Below are positions 30,237 through 41,041 of a DNA stretch of 64,000 nucleotides, piece by piece (the first letter of the stretch is position 1; each line of letters begins with the position of its first letter). Under the pieces are notes generated by a model. It was not told the origin of the DNA. It saw nothing but the letters and a program-made list of their open reading frames with translations, and searched no databases. Source of the stretch: Lepidodermella squamata. Its lineage: Eukaryota; Gastrotricha. The position numbers were made by a program, and so were the translations under genes. The DNA lies in assembly GCA_047495785.1 (NCBI GenBank), contig JBLDXI010000048.1:1116001-1180000 (forward strand), read 5' to 3'.

Positions 30237-30819
30237 AGCCGAAAGAGGTCGACGTCAACGATTCCGCAACGATACCCAAACTCAGCAAATTCTAGATAAA
30301 ACCTAGGTAATTATTGGACTCCAATGGAGTTGCGTGAACTCTAAAAACTTGGAAAACTTGGAAATGCTGTGATCAAGAAAACTGACGAGATGATGCAAGA
30401 CCTATTTTCTGTAAATAATTTATTGGTTTAGACAGTTAACAGTGACCAGAAGCATGGCTTCCCCGAATGTACGTTATATTCGGAGCTCGGATCCCGTGAA
30501 GCGGATTACTTGGGACGAAAATGCTGGTATTACAGGAATTGCGATGTGGGCGATGTGGAGAAAGGCCTGAGCCATATCTCTTCGATCAAAAAGCTGGGAA
30601 GTTTATGCAAAACGCTAGCTGGATATTTCATGCTTTCAGCTGGAGCATTGTGTGAGCTATGTATCGAAAAACTGTGATAGTGATAGTGATAATTGATGAG
30701 GTTTTGTACGCTACGCAGAGAATGCTTGCAGATATGTCCTGCCACTTCGCGAGCAAATCGAAAGCGTCCGCTTACGTCCGCCGACGACGATGAAGTCACC
30801 CGTAGTCGTCCTCCATGAC

Positions 30820-31275
30820 CGCCTGTCGTCGGGCCCGCTCCCTGTCTTTGTGACTTAGTCCACCCTTTCCCCTTTATTCTTTGTATTCTCCGTCCTTCTC
30901 TTATCCTCTGTTCTGTCTCTGTCCGACTTTCTCTCTATTCCTTCCTTCTGTCTCTGTTTCTTCCTTCTCATCATTCCTGTTCATGCTCTTCTCTTCATTT
31001 CCGTTGCTCTATGTCTTCTGAACTGTTCTAGCACTTTCGTTCACTTTCCTATCTACCCGCACCCGATAACACTTGAGCTTCTGATAAATCCTTCCTTTCT
31101 GCCTCCCCAATAGTGTCATCCGCGAACTGTCTTAGACAATCGCGTGTCCTCTGTGTGCCGGCGCCTGGTCTGACATATGTATTTTCATTGTTATTATTTT
31201 CTGCCTTTAAATTTAATTTGTATGTCAACTAAGGACAAATAAAACAGATTTTCGTTCGTTTTCGTTCGTTCGTAA
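30820..31275 (+). repeat. Pyrimidine-rich tract ending in TTCG repeats, possible LINE 3' end
   Basis: A strongly CT-biased stretch (many CTTCC, TCTCT, CCTTC words) from about 30840 to 31110 is followed by an AT-rich segment with AATAAAACAG and then TTTTCGTTCG tandem repeats ending near 31270. This arrangement resembles the 3' tail of some non-LTR retrotransposons. No reverse transcriptase frame is present, so the identification is tentative. Confidence 0.3.
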
Positions 31276-31863
31276 TAATTAATTTGTGTAAAAAAATAAC
31301 TTTTTTAGGTAGTTGTTATTGGACTTACTGGACTGGATTCGCTGTATAATGGAAAGAAAAGCCGCACTCGATTAATCGCCGTAAAATCAAATAAAAAAGC
31401 ATGCGCAATAAGGGAACAATCTCTTATCAATGAATAGTCGCCGCTCCACGCCCCGCTATCAGATCACCTGCTACCTCACCTGTGCGGCCACTCCACCTGC
31501 GGGCGGCGAAAGTGCGTAAGCAATACATTGCAGATTTTTTTCATTGCTTGCGTGCTAGTTCCCGCTTTGCAGCTGGTTACTCATGTGACTCCTATAGAAT
31601 AGAGGTACCCCTCGCTTTTCTCAAGTTCATGATTGCGGTGCTGCCTAACGCTGTTTGTATACGCTCTTTGTACCTACGGTTCCAGCGTTGTCAACGGTCG
31701 CGTTCGTGGTAAGATACCGCACAAGAGAACGTTATAGCGAGAGGAATTAACCAAAAAAAGAACGCTATGCCGCGCCGCTAGCTTTGCAAAACTCGTTTAA
31801 TTATTAGTGGTAAACCTGATGGTTTAATTTCTCGAATTTCTACTTGCTAGAACCCTATAAAAC

Positions 31864-33036
31864 ATGCAAAGACGGGGCATCGCAAAACGGAGGTGCGAAT
31901 TCTGTCGCGGTAATTGCGTCATTTTACAGCCAGATTTTGAAACAAGCTTGATCTCCGACTTGAGTCGCATTTTTGCTGTAAGGGATCCTAATTTAACCAT
32001 TGCCTCCGCTGCGAAATTTTCCACGGAAGCGAGTTGCCTGGTTTCATTACCAATTGGAAGCGGTGGGTTTCTAGCTATTCCGGTCATCGATCGATCCCAG
32101 GAATTGATTGCTTCGGAGGAGAATGCTAACAAACTCATCGGTGCTTTCATGCAGGAATTTTCATCTGGACTTTCCAACTCTGCAACTGCTCTATTTGCTT
32201 GGCTCGTCGTTGAATATGTCGATGTTTTGGCAAAGGTAATTCCTTTTCGAGACATTCTCAACCTGGCTGATTTGTTGATACCAACGTGTTTGCTGGTTGA
32301 AATGGCCTGCAAAGCAGTTGGAAATCTCAAAAATAAAGCTCCATACTATTCATATGATACGTTTTCAATCTGTTGGCTGTTCAATTTCAATCGAGTTGGG
32401 AGTCAGCTAGTCGCGATTTCCAGTTTCCTCGATAGATTTTTACTGGCTTGCACTGCCACATTTCACCTCGTAAATGAGCGAGGTCTACACAAGCCAGAGT
32501 TTTCGCAACGCGTGCGCATTCTGATAGACCTCTTTCCGAAAATTCCCGGAATCATGCGCGGAAAAATGAATGAGTTGCCCACAGCAGTTCGTCAAGTATT
32601 GTTGTATCCTATGTTTGATCATCAAGACCACGGTTTGGTAATAGATTTCATCGACGTTGCGCATGATTTTTGCGACGCACTTCTTCTAACTGAACTTCTG
32701 AGTCGTGGTAAAACTAGCATAGTTGAGTATTTGATTCAGGCTGGATCGGGTTTCCAGCCTCCTGAACAATTCCATGTTCGTTACAGGCATGACAAGGACC
32801 ATTTACGCTCAGCTGAGCTGCTATCGCGAGCTCATCTGGTTTTCTCAAGCAAGGAGACGTTGCTGTCTCGTTGTCGGCAAGAAATCCTGGCTTGTTTGCC
32901 AAGGGGCTATCGAGCTCGAACCAGTGCGATCAAACGGCTTGGCTTGCCGATTGTGTTGAGCGACTATCTCTCACTCCAAGATTTCTTGCAGATCATCAAA
33001 CAGCCCATTGAGTCTAAATGTTTGCATCGCTATTAG
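31864..33036 (+). CDS. SB15: divergent SOCS-box family protein
   Basis: Single-exon gene of 390 residues. ATG 31864 follows ACTTGCTAG by about 13 bases. Cys11/Cys14/Cys18 (RCEFCRGNCVIL) form the N-terminal motif. The conserved core is reduced (IPTCLLVEMACKAVG; VRILIDLFPKIPGIM). The ankyrin-like helix is TSIVEYLIQAGSGFQ. The SOCS-like end is ETLLSRCRQEILACLPRG, then GLPIVLSDYLSLQDF, with a short tail. It lies just before SB16, separated by 160 bases. It is intact but clearly diverged from SB1-SB13. Confidence 0.83.
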   Translation: MQRRGIAKRRCEFCRGNCVILQPDFETSLISDLSRIFAVRDPNLTIASAAKFSTEASCLVSLPIGSGGFLAIPVIDRSQELIASEENANKLIGAFMQEFSSGLSNSATALFAWLVVEYVDVLAKVIPFRDILNLADLLIPTCLLVEMACKAVGNLKNKAPYYSYDTFSICWLFNFNRVGSQLVAISSFLDRFLLACTATFHLVNERGLHKPEFSQRVRILIDLFPKIPGIMRGKMNELPTAVRQVLLYPMFDHQDHGLVIDFIDVAHDFCDALLLTELLSRGKTSIVEYLIQAGSGFQPPEQFHVRYRHDKDHLRSAELLSRAHLVFSSKETLLSRCRQEILACLPRGYRARTSAIKRLGLPIVLSDYLSLQDFLQIIKQPIESKCLHRY

Positions 33037-33196
33037 AATGAGCCATTCGCCTGTTCAAGCTTGCATTCATTTTTTTTTCGAAAACAGAACGTATGCTATG
33101 TGAAATGATGACCTACTGTAATAGTAAAAAAGCGAACTTGAACCGTGTTTTCCTATTAAAGTACCACGAAATTTCATTTGTAGGTAGCTTCAAAGC

Positions 33197-34267
33197 ATGA
33201 CTCCGCCTGAGCATATCGAGTATAATTCCAGCAGTACCGAAATGCGTGAATTTAAGAAAGAACTGGTTAAAACTCTTCAATCGATAATCGACCTAGATTT
33301 GGTTCCTGTAACTGTCATGGCTGCAATTCAAGTCGAAATTTGCGAACATCGAAGAGTGGGCCAACTGTACCGGTTTTGGATGCCGGAAGTCTTGCAGCCC
33401 CATGTGTACCTCATTGCGAATTCCAGCCACCAAATTGACTCCAGTTTTTGCTTTGGCCTTCGGAAATCTGTGAAAATGTGTGCGCTGACGTCGTTCCAAC
33501 ATTTGGCACCGAAGAAGATAGTTCGAATTCTGCGATCCAGCTTGGTCAACAAAGCCTTAACGTCAACTGACTTCAATCCTACCGTTCTTCTCGCGATTTC
33601 AATGTGCATGGAATCATCTGATTGGGCGATGATTCGTAAAATTTTATCAAATTTCGGAAAAATGATCCCGACGTGTATTTTATCACCCCTATTTCACTGT
33701 TCCTTGAAAGCTAAAAATGATGACTATCCAATGAAAACGTTCGAAGTGTTTATGAATGCGTGCACCGATTTCGCTGTTTTAACTTCAGAGATCCATACCC
33801 ACCCTATTGTTCTGCTGTGTTTAACACTTCAGTCATGCGTTATCGATGCTGTTTGTAATAAAAACCGTTTAGGATGTGTTGAGATAGACGGTAAAATCGC
33901 GGTTCTCCTTCGAATCCTTGCCAGCCTCGACTTTTCGAATGCTAAAGTTTCTAAACTGTTTGAACAATTTGAATTCACACTTTTTCTACGCTGGTTAGCC
34001 GAATACTCTGATAAATCGTTGATTGAAGTGTTGGGTGCCATAAATCGCGCAAATTACGATGAAATCGCTTCAGAGGCTATGCTTTTGTCTGCTCAGCCAA
34101 ATAGGCCATCTGGAGACAGTTCGAAATTCGCCAAAGTTGCGCAGGTTCTGAGGCGAATTGAAGCTGAACAGAACCCTCTGGACTGCTCGGAAATGGCTGC
34201 TAAATCAAGCAGTTTCGAACCTATTGATTCGATAGAGACCCCTTGTTTGGATGGTCGAGGCGTTTAA
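33197..34267 (+). CDS. SB16: family member without Cys motif and without SOCS box
   Basis: Gene of 356 residues from ATG 33197, 14 bases after a TTTGTAG acceptor-like site. The core of the family is recognisable: NPTVLLAISMCMESSDWAMI, then FGKMIPTCILSPLFHCSL and YPMKTFEVF, corresponding to SB9's LIVFLACLLLQRND...LIPKCLLMELS...YRVLF. It lacks both the N-terminal C-x2-C-x3-C motif and any BC-box. The last ~50 residues (AKVAQVLRRIEAEQNPLDC, then a Ser-rich end) are unrelated to a SOCS box. It could be a decoy or regulator of the other members, or a member with a new role; both are guesses. AATAAATC at about 34343 may be the polyadenylation signal. Confidence 0.75.
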   Translation: MTPPEHIEYNSSSTEMREFKKELVKTLQSIIDLDLVPVTVMAAIQVEICEHRRVGQLYRFWMPEVLQPHVYLIANSSHQIDSSFCFGLRKSVKMCALTSFQHLAPKKIVRILRSSLVNKALTSTDFNPTVLLAISMCMESSDWAMIRKILSNFGKMIPTCILSPLFHCSLKAKNDDYPMKTFEVFMNACTDFAVLTSEIHTHPIVLLCLTLQSCVIDAVCNKNRLGCVEIDGKIAVLLRILASLDFSNAKVSKLFEQFEFTLFLRWLAEYSDKSLIEVLGAINRANYDEIASEAMLLSAQPNRPSGDSSKFAKVAQVLRRIEAEQNPLDCSEMAAKSSSFEPIDSIETPCLDGRGV

Positions 34268-34822
34268 TGACAATGCTCAATCGATCTGAATCGCCGTCAT
34301 ATGCTCAGTGCTAATTGTATTATCTATAAATCGACGTAAATGAATAAATCAGATGCTATCAAGTCGCGGTTGTTTTTTGTCTTATCGTTGGGCAGTATCG
34401 ATGAATCAAAATTCAGACACTTGACGCACATTTAATTTAAAGTGGTTGAGAAAACACTATGAAACCAGCAGAGAAGAACTAAAAGTTGTTTGCCTAATCC
34501 TGAAGCCGCATTTGAATCAGCTGCATATCTGGTAACATTGGCCTTCCGCCCCCTCACGGGTAGTCGTACATTCGCAAATTGTACTATGATAAGCTAATGA
34601 TAAGCGGCATATTTTATCGGTTGTACTCTATATGAAGGGCTAAATTTAGCACAGCTCGGCGGGCACTCGTTGCAAGATGAATAATAAATGTTCACACTTC
34701 GCAACGCCATTAAAATAATCAATGATTACGGTCAAAATTACTCATCATTGATCTTTTTCAATATGAATCACAAACCACAATTATAAAACCACCCAAATGC
34801 CTAACTCAATTTCTCAGCCACA
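34268..34822 (+). promoter_or_regulatory. Intergenic region and putative promoter of the viperin gene
   Basis: A TATAAAA motif is at 34782-34788, about 35 bases before the viperin ATG, and a TTTCTCAG acceptor-like site ends at about 34816. Either could define the mRNA 5' end. The remainder shows no gene and no repeat I recognise. Confidence 0.35.
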
Positions 34823-35716
34823 ATGGAGAGTATGATGCCTGTACCCGAGAGCGTGAATTACCATTTCACTAGAAAATGCAACTATCAGTGCGGTTTTTGC
34901 TTCCATACCGCAAAGACAAGCTATGTAGTGCCATTGGACGAAGCTAAACGGGGAATGTCTCTCTTGAAGGAAGCTGGCATGCGGAAAATCAACTTCAGCG
35001 GAGGGGAGCCTTTTCTCTACAAGGAATTCCTCGGCGAAATGGTCAAATTTTGCAAGGATAACCTCAAACTGGAGTCAGTTAGCATTATCAGCAACGGCAG
35101 CCTAGTTAACGAGGACTGGTTTCGCGAATATGGCCGGTATCTTGATATAATGGGTGTTTCATGCGACAGTTTTGTCGAGGAAACCAATGTTAAAATTGGA
35201 CGCAGCTCGAAGGGCGGCAAGAAGGCCCACTTGCAGACTTTCCGCTATGTTCGCGATTTGTGCCAGAGCTACGATGTCCTTTTCAAAGTCAACACAGTTG
35301 TCAACACGTTCAACAAACACGAAGATATGAGTGAAGGAATCTGCGAGTTGAAACCTGTTCGTTGGAAGGTTTTCCAGTGTCTGCTGATCCCTGGCGAAAA
35401 TTGTGGCGATGATGCCTTGAGGAAAGCTGAAACCTTCGTTATAAGTGATGCCGATTTCGACGCATTCATCGAACGACATCGATCAGTTGATGCAATAAGG
35501 GATATCCTAAAGCCCGAGTCGAATCAAGCTATGCGGCAATCATATTTCATCGTAGATGAATACATGCGCTTTCTTGATGGTGGTACTAAGCGACCTAGTC
35601 GTTCGATTTTAGACGTTGGCGTAGCAAACGCGTTGCCTGGTGCAAAGTTTGACGAAGCAGAATTTTTGAAGCGCGGCGGCAAGTACGAATGGAGCAAGAT
35701 CTCATATGAATGGTGA
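34823..35716 (+). CDS. RSAD2: Viperin (radical SAM antiviral enzyme, RSAD2)
   Basis: Intronless gene of 297 residues. It begins with a short leader and the viperin signature [20 protein letters not shown]. Cys19/Cys23/Cys26 form the radical-SAM C-x3-C-x2-C that binds the 4Fe-4S cluster. GGEP at 60-63 contacts S-adenosylmethionine. [19 protein letters not shown] and ESNQ are also conserved, and the end [16 protein letters not shown] keeps the C-terminal Trp known to be needed for cluster loading in the mammalian enzyme. Known family activity is conversion of CTP to the chain terminator ddhCTP. The ~60-residue N-terminal amphipathic helix that tethers vertebrate viperin to ER and lipid droplets is absent, so this form is probably cytosolic. 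It lies directly after the SOCS-box array on the same strand. Confidence 0.95.
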   Translation: MESMMPVPESVNYHFTRKCNYQCGFCFHTAKTSYVVPLDEAKRGMSLLKEAGMRKINFSGGEPFLYKEFLGEMVKFCKDNLKLESVSIISNGSLVNEDWFREYGRYLDIMGVSCDSFVEETNVKIGRSSKGGKKAHLQTFRYVRDLCQSYDVLFKVNTVVNTFNKHEDMSEGICELKPVRWKVFQCLLIPGENCGDDALRKAETFVISDADFDAFIERHRSVDAIRDILKPESNQAMRQSYFIVDEYMRFLDGGTKRPSRSILDVGVANALPGAKFDEAEFLKRGGKYEWSKISYEW

Positions 35717-35955
35717 CAAAGCTTCTCCTTGTGATCAAATATCTATTTTAGCCGGTTAGTGAAGCAAACTCAATCGGGAACTTCACCATAACTTCACCAT
35801 ATTAACTCCTCCAGATTTTTCTGATAAAGCCTTGCTTTCTCTAAAGTACCTATTAAAAACTATATAAAAAATCGAGCAAAAAATACTGCTAAAAAATCCA
35901 TCCTAATAACCAATTATTCGACAGTTCATATTGAAACTTCGCAGTAAAACAGCCG

Positions 35956-36324
35956 ATGAAAATGAAGATTGGGTCCCTCATTTTGGCTAGCATCGCCATT
36001 GTCACTGCTTGTAACTCAGAATTAGAAGATGTAGGACGGTTTCACACAGAGGGCGATGATGAGTGCCTAGATCACTGTTACGATCTACAGCTCGAGCCGC
36101 GTTTTTTCGACGGCGAGTTCCTCAACTGCAAGTGTGAAGCAAAGGAGCCCGTGTTTGAGAATATTGCTGATGAAGAGGAGTGTGCAATTTGGTGCTCTTA
36201 TTCGGCGTATGAATACCTACTAAAAGACTTGCTGCCAGATTTCGATCCGGTCACAAAAATTTGCCGATGCCACACCCCCGAGCTAGTGGAGGATAACGCT
36301 GAAACGATGCACGGTCATGAGTAG
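35956..36324 (+). CDS. Small secreted protein with duplicated CxxxC...CxC module
   Basis: Single-exon gene of 122 residues. An N-terminal hydrophobic signal peptide (MKMKIGSLILASIAIVTACN) is followed by an acidic mature chain. The mature part has eight cysteines in two equal modules: ECLDHC...NCKC and then ECAIWC...CRC, that is C-x3-C-(about 20)-C-x-C twice. I do not recognise the family. The even spacing suggests two disulphide-bonded repeats. It lies 240 bases after viperin on the same strand. A secreted effector or structural peptide is possible but not shown. Confidence 0.7.
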   Translation: MKMKIGSLILASIAIVTACNSELEDVGRFHTEGDDECLDHCYDLQLEPRFFDGEFLNCKCEAKEPVFENIADEEECAIWCSYSAYEYLLKDLLPDFDPVTKICRCHTPELVEDNAETMHGHE

Positions 36325-38647
36325 CAGCTAATTTTATTGGGCAGAAACCCATGCTTGTGTTAAAGCAGGTGTATCTGGAAATTTGTCATCAGTTTTAATG
36401 AATTTTAGGCGAGCGAACCAATTTTTGCATAAAGTTGCACATTCATTGCGGATAATTTTGGGCGCATATTTTTGCATACTGAACGGGATTGCGACTTTAT
36501 TTCAGTTTTTAGTCGATGATTGGGTCAACAAATTATAAACAAATGGCGCAACATCTGTTTAAAAAAACCGAAATTTCTTCACACAGCCGCATTCCACACA
36601 GTCAAAACCGCTTTTCACTTTAAATTCAGGTTGAAAAAATCAATCGTATCCTTATTCATTGTTTTTCTTCGATATTTGAGCGGATTATTGCGAGTTAAAT
36701 AGGGTGGTCGGGAAGATGATAATTTTTAAACAATTATCACGACTTATTTGATTTATTTAGCTGTTGAGCTTGTTTAGCCACTTTTAGTTTATTTTAAGCT
36801 GGATGTCGTTCAAAAATGGACTGCTGAGACTCTGTTTACCAAGTTTGCTAGCAAGCTGTGCGAGTGCGGCACATGACTGCGAACTACGCAAATGTCAAGT
36901 GTAAGCTCAACGTTGTCCATTTCCAGGCTGGAAAAAACACGATTTATTGACATTCTTTGACCATCATTTGAGGGCGAATCTCGCAAAAATGCAAATGCCT
37001 TCTAAATTTATAACCGCAGCGATGCGCAGTGGTAAAATTTATTTACTAGGCAGTTTACCGAGTAAATAAAAGCTTTATCTCTTCCCAAACAACCATTTTC
37101 GAGATTTTGATTATGTCACTCTAGAACTTGGTTAATAATAGAATTTTATAGAATTTTTTATAGAATAAAATGACCATCGTTGTTAAGTTAACTTTTGGCT
37201 ATAAACCACTCTGCGAAAATGTTTGATCGCCAAGTTACAACGTGTTGCCATTAGCTCATCTCGTCAATAGTATAATACCTGTCACCATAGATCCGAGAGT
37301 GGAGGCTTAGGAAGCATTGAATACGTGTGGCTTTAATGGGGTTTTATCTGTTTCTAGAATCCGCTTATCCCTCTCACGAAAAATCCTTCTCGGCCACATC
37401 AATCGGCTACAATTCCGCATTACAGACAGGTTCAAGTAATGAAAACGACCGACAAACGACAAACGCTGGAACTTATGTTACGAACATTGTCGCTCGAATT
37501 TAAGGCTTTCGGCTTAAGATAGCAATTTTGACCTGGGCGTCTTGGCCTTGCTTCAGACAACTCTATGCTTTCATAACCACCTCAAGTTTGAAACGGCGAT
37601 AATTTCGAAATCCTGTAGCTTGGTTTTAGCTTAGTATCAAGGTTAATGGCCCTATTTTACAAACGCTCTCATTTATGAACTTGAGGAAATATTTATCAGA
37701 TAGACTTATTTTGCATTCGATCATTTTTGGATCAATAGCGAAACCAGTATATCTCCCTATCCTAAAGCTATCTTCCTAACTATCCTACTGTGTTTCAAGC
37801 ATAAAAAATTGTGGGAAGCATAGGCAATTTAAGGCAGTTCATAAAAAAAAACGACTCACGAAGTATCTCCGCAATACTGTAAGGAACCATAAAACGACGT
37901 GTTTTTGCTCTTGGTTCTTGGTTCGAAAGGATTAGCCTTTCGAATTATCAGAATCTAAAACATCAGCGATTATTATCAGGCACCAGGCGAGCAAATATTA
38001 TTGCGCCAAAAATACAGACTCGTTTCAAGACAATATCGACGATGTGCGTCACAAGTTATAACTCTCGCCGCGTTTGTCAATAGCGCTACCATTTCCTATA
38101 GCGTGTCACGGGTGACTCCTCGAATCCAGTGCAATGGTCACGAGTTAGTGAGGTTCAATGACGCACGAAGTGTGGTATATAGAGTCCGGTAATATTAATG
38201 TAATTTATTAAGCTGTTTCATAGCATACTTGTTACTTTCGCTACGCTGTCTTGAATCTTGATACGATACATTTGCTCATCACGTCCAACAATCGTTCTCT
38301 TTAGGTCATAACTTCCTTTTAGGAAAGATTTTAGGCAGATTTTAGGAAGATTTGCTTGATTTATTTCGTGCTCTTGTTCGTTTATTGTTATTGAACGTAC
38401 AATTTTATTAAAGACAGCTGATTAGGGATCAACTGAATTCACTCGTTCCTCCCTAGTCATGACAATCGAATACCCCAGCGAGGAATTCGCTTCATACACA
38501 TAGCTAACACATAATTCACCGCCAACTTTCACCGCAAACTATTTTACTGCTCAGCATTCTTTGCATGGATAATTTACTCACAAGAAATATTTCTTAAATT
38601 GTCTTCTCTATTTCATTTTATTCTGGACTTCTAGGGATTAATAGATA
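36325..38647. other. 2.3-kb intergenic region, no gene seen
   Basis: AT-rich sequence with scattered short open frames (longest 63 codons, no start context, no known motif). I found no inverted repeats, tRNA-like folds or family relics. The last ~150 bases before the P450 start may hold its promoter, but no clear TATA box was seen. Confidence 0.4.
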
Positions 38648-40250
38648 ATGCTGTTGATTTGCGTTGCGCTACTATCGGTAGTGGCCTACCTGTACATCTA
38701 CCGCAAATTCGTTATCTTCAGGACGCTCTCGCGGGAAGGAATACCTGGCCCAGAGCCGCACTGGATCACTGGCAATTTGTGCGCATTCGCCAACCAATCC
38801 ACGCGTCACTTGGCCATGATGAAATGGGCGAAAAAGTACGGCAAAATCTACGGTTATTACGAAGGCCCTAGTCCAACAATCGTTTCGTCTGACCTCGATT
38901 TCATTTCTCAAGTTTACGTCAAACAATTCCCGTCATTCCACAGCCATAAATACTTCATGCTACAACCTGATCCTAACTCAAATGATGAGCCGCTGTCTAT
39001 CAATCAAGTCCGGGGTGAAAGGTGGAAGCGGTTGCGGACCCTTATGAACCCAATGTTCTCAGTTGCGAAGACTAAGTTGCTGATGCCTCTGTTTGCGAAG
39101 TGCCAGCAGGATTTCATGGATCTCTTAGAGCGAAAGGTCAAAGGCAGTGAAGATGGCATTGAAATTTTCGAATGCTCCCAGCTGTTGGCCATGGATACCA
39201 TTGCGACGGTTGCTTTCGGCGTCGAATTCAACGGATGCACCTCCGACCTAGGGTTGAATCATCCGTTTCTCCGCATTCTTCGTAAAAGAATGGCTGACGT
39301 AGCCGGGATTCCGATAACTTCATACTTCGCCCTCCTTCTACCGGATTTGTTTCAATTCTTCCGATCTCTGGAGTTGGTCAAAGGTCGAATCATGAATGCA
39401 GGAATGCTGATCTCGACGAGACGCATGTGGGACGTGATGCGGAACGTGATTAAAGAACGCAAAGCTGATGAATCGAAGCGACGGCCTGATATCCTACAGA
39501 CAATGATCGATGTTGAGGAATCTAACGTTGACTCCAAGTCGCTGAACGGTATGAAAGGGTTCACGACAGAAGAAATAGTCGGGCAAGCGTTTTTCCTTAT
39601 GAATGCTGGTTTTGAGGTATGTTACAACATCCCTGATTGTTATGAAATCTTACAATCTGTTTTAGACCACTGCCGCAACTTTGGCGCTATGCTGTCACCT
39701 CTTGGCTCATAATCCTGATGTGCAAAAGAAGTTGTTAGCCGAGATTGACAATGCGTTTCAGGATGAGAAGCAAGAGGTAACCTATGAATCTCTTCAGGAG
39801 CTCAAGTACCTCGGAGCAGTGATAAACGAGACGCTCCGGCTCTACCCAATCGCCTCGCAGGTTGTCCACCGACTCGCCGTGGAAGATGCGACAATCTCAG
39901 GCATCAACATTCGTCAAGGAACGGGCATAATAGCTGATGTTTGGTCCGTTCATCGTGATGCCGAGCAATGGGGTCCTGTTGATGTTGAGCGATTCCACCC
40001 TGAAAGATTCCTACCCGACTACCCAACAGCCGCGACAAGGCACGACGCAGCTTTCATACCATTCGGATTCGGACCTCGCGTATGCTTAGGCATGAGGTTC
40101 GCCCATCTGCTAATCAAAATGACTCTGGTCAATATTCTGAGGAAATACCGCGTTGAAGTTATGCCAGGCAAGGCTGAGCCATTGGTGATGAGCACAAGTT
40201 TTATCACTACCCCAAATGAAGTATGGCTGAAACTTGAAAAGCGCTATTGA
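38648..40250 (+). CDS. Cytochrome P450, CYP3-clan
   Basis: Two exons, 38648-39616 and 39666-40250, joined across a 49-base GT-AG intron in phase 0, giving 517 residues. An N-terminal membrane anchor (MLLICVALLSVVAYLYIY) is followed by the Pro-Gly hinge (GIPGPEPHWITGN). WKRLRTLMNPMFS is the C-helix. The I-helix oxygen-binding motif AGFETTA is rebuilt exactly across the splice. NETLR is the ExxR, FHPERF the PERF motif, and PFGFGPRVCLG the haem loop with the ligand Cys. All key elements are present, so it should be an active ER-bound monooxygenase. The overall pattern fits the CYP3 clan (nematode CYP13-like); the substrate is unknown. AATAAA lies at about 40426. Confidence 0.93.
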
Positions 40251-41041
40251 TATGTACACTCATTTCATGATCTGTAGAATTTCGCTTTTTTGTTGTGAAT
40301 ATGATTTGACTTTTCAGCTTTTAAGGTCTGCTTATCTCTCTCTCTCTTACGGTGACTATACTTATTAATTTTGATATGCCTTAATACGAGACATAATATT
40401 TATAAAAATATACCTGACATATAGCAATAAACAAGCTTATCTGAGCGCCGTGTTTTTTGGCTGGCGTGTCATGTGGGTTCTAATATGCCGTAATATTAGT
40501 ACTGTAGTGCGAAAACACGTGAAAAATAACGACGAGCGCACAAGCTGAACAAACAGCATACTTATACGTATAACTCTACTATATATGACCTCGACGCCGC
40601 TGTGAAAAAAATGCATTAGAGCGGCCAAAATACATACAGAAAAAAGTATTCGAACTCAACACATTTAGTCTATACATCACCTGGCCACGCGGCCTATAGT
40701 TGTTTTTCTGCCTTATTTTTCTAGAATATTCCAGCTGATTTCTCGTAAAAATCTAAATTTTTTTCCTAATTCATAGAGCGTATTTTCCAACTTACTACCA
40801 GCTGGTGTTTAGTGGCCAATTTTCATGGCACGTGCCCATATTTTTTGCCTCGAATTATTTCTCCATCATCTCAATAACAATTTTATTTATTTATGTAGTC
40901 TGCTGCTTTATCTGTACACCACATGCTGCGCTATGACTTTCCTTATATAATCTCCAATTTGGGATCTTGTGGGTTTGTGGTTTCATTTCAACGAATTTTC
41001 CATTCTATAGATCTACATTACATTCTTATCAGCAATTTACC
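40251..41041. other. Intergenic region upstream of the HABP4-type gene
   Basis: Contains a short CT dinucleotide run (about 40336-40350) and AT-rich sequence. TTCTATAG ends at about 41009, 33 bases before the next ATG, and could be a trans-splice acceptor. No gene is seen. Confidence 0.4.
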
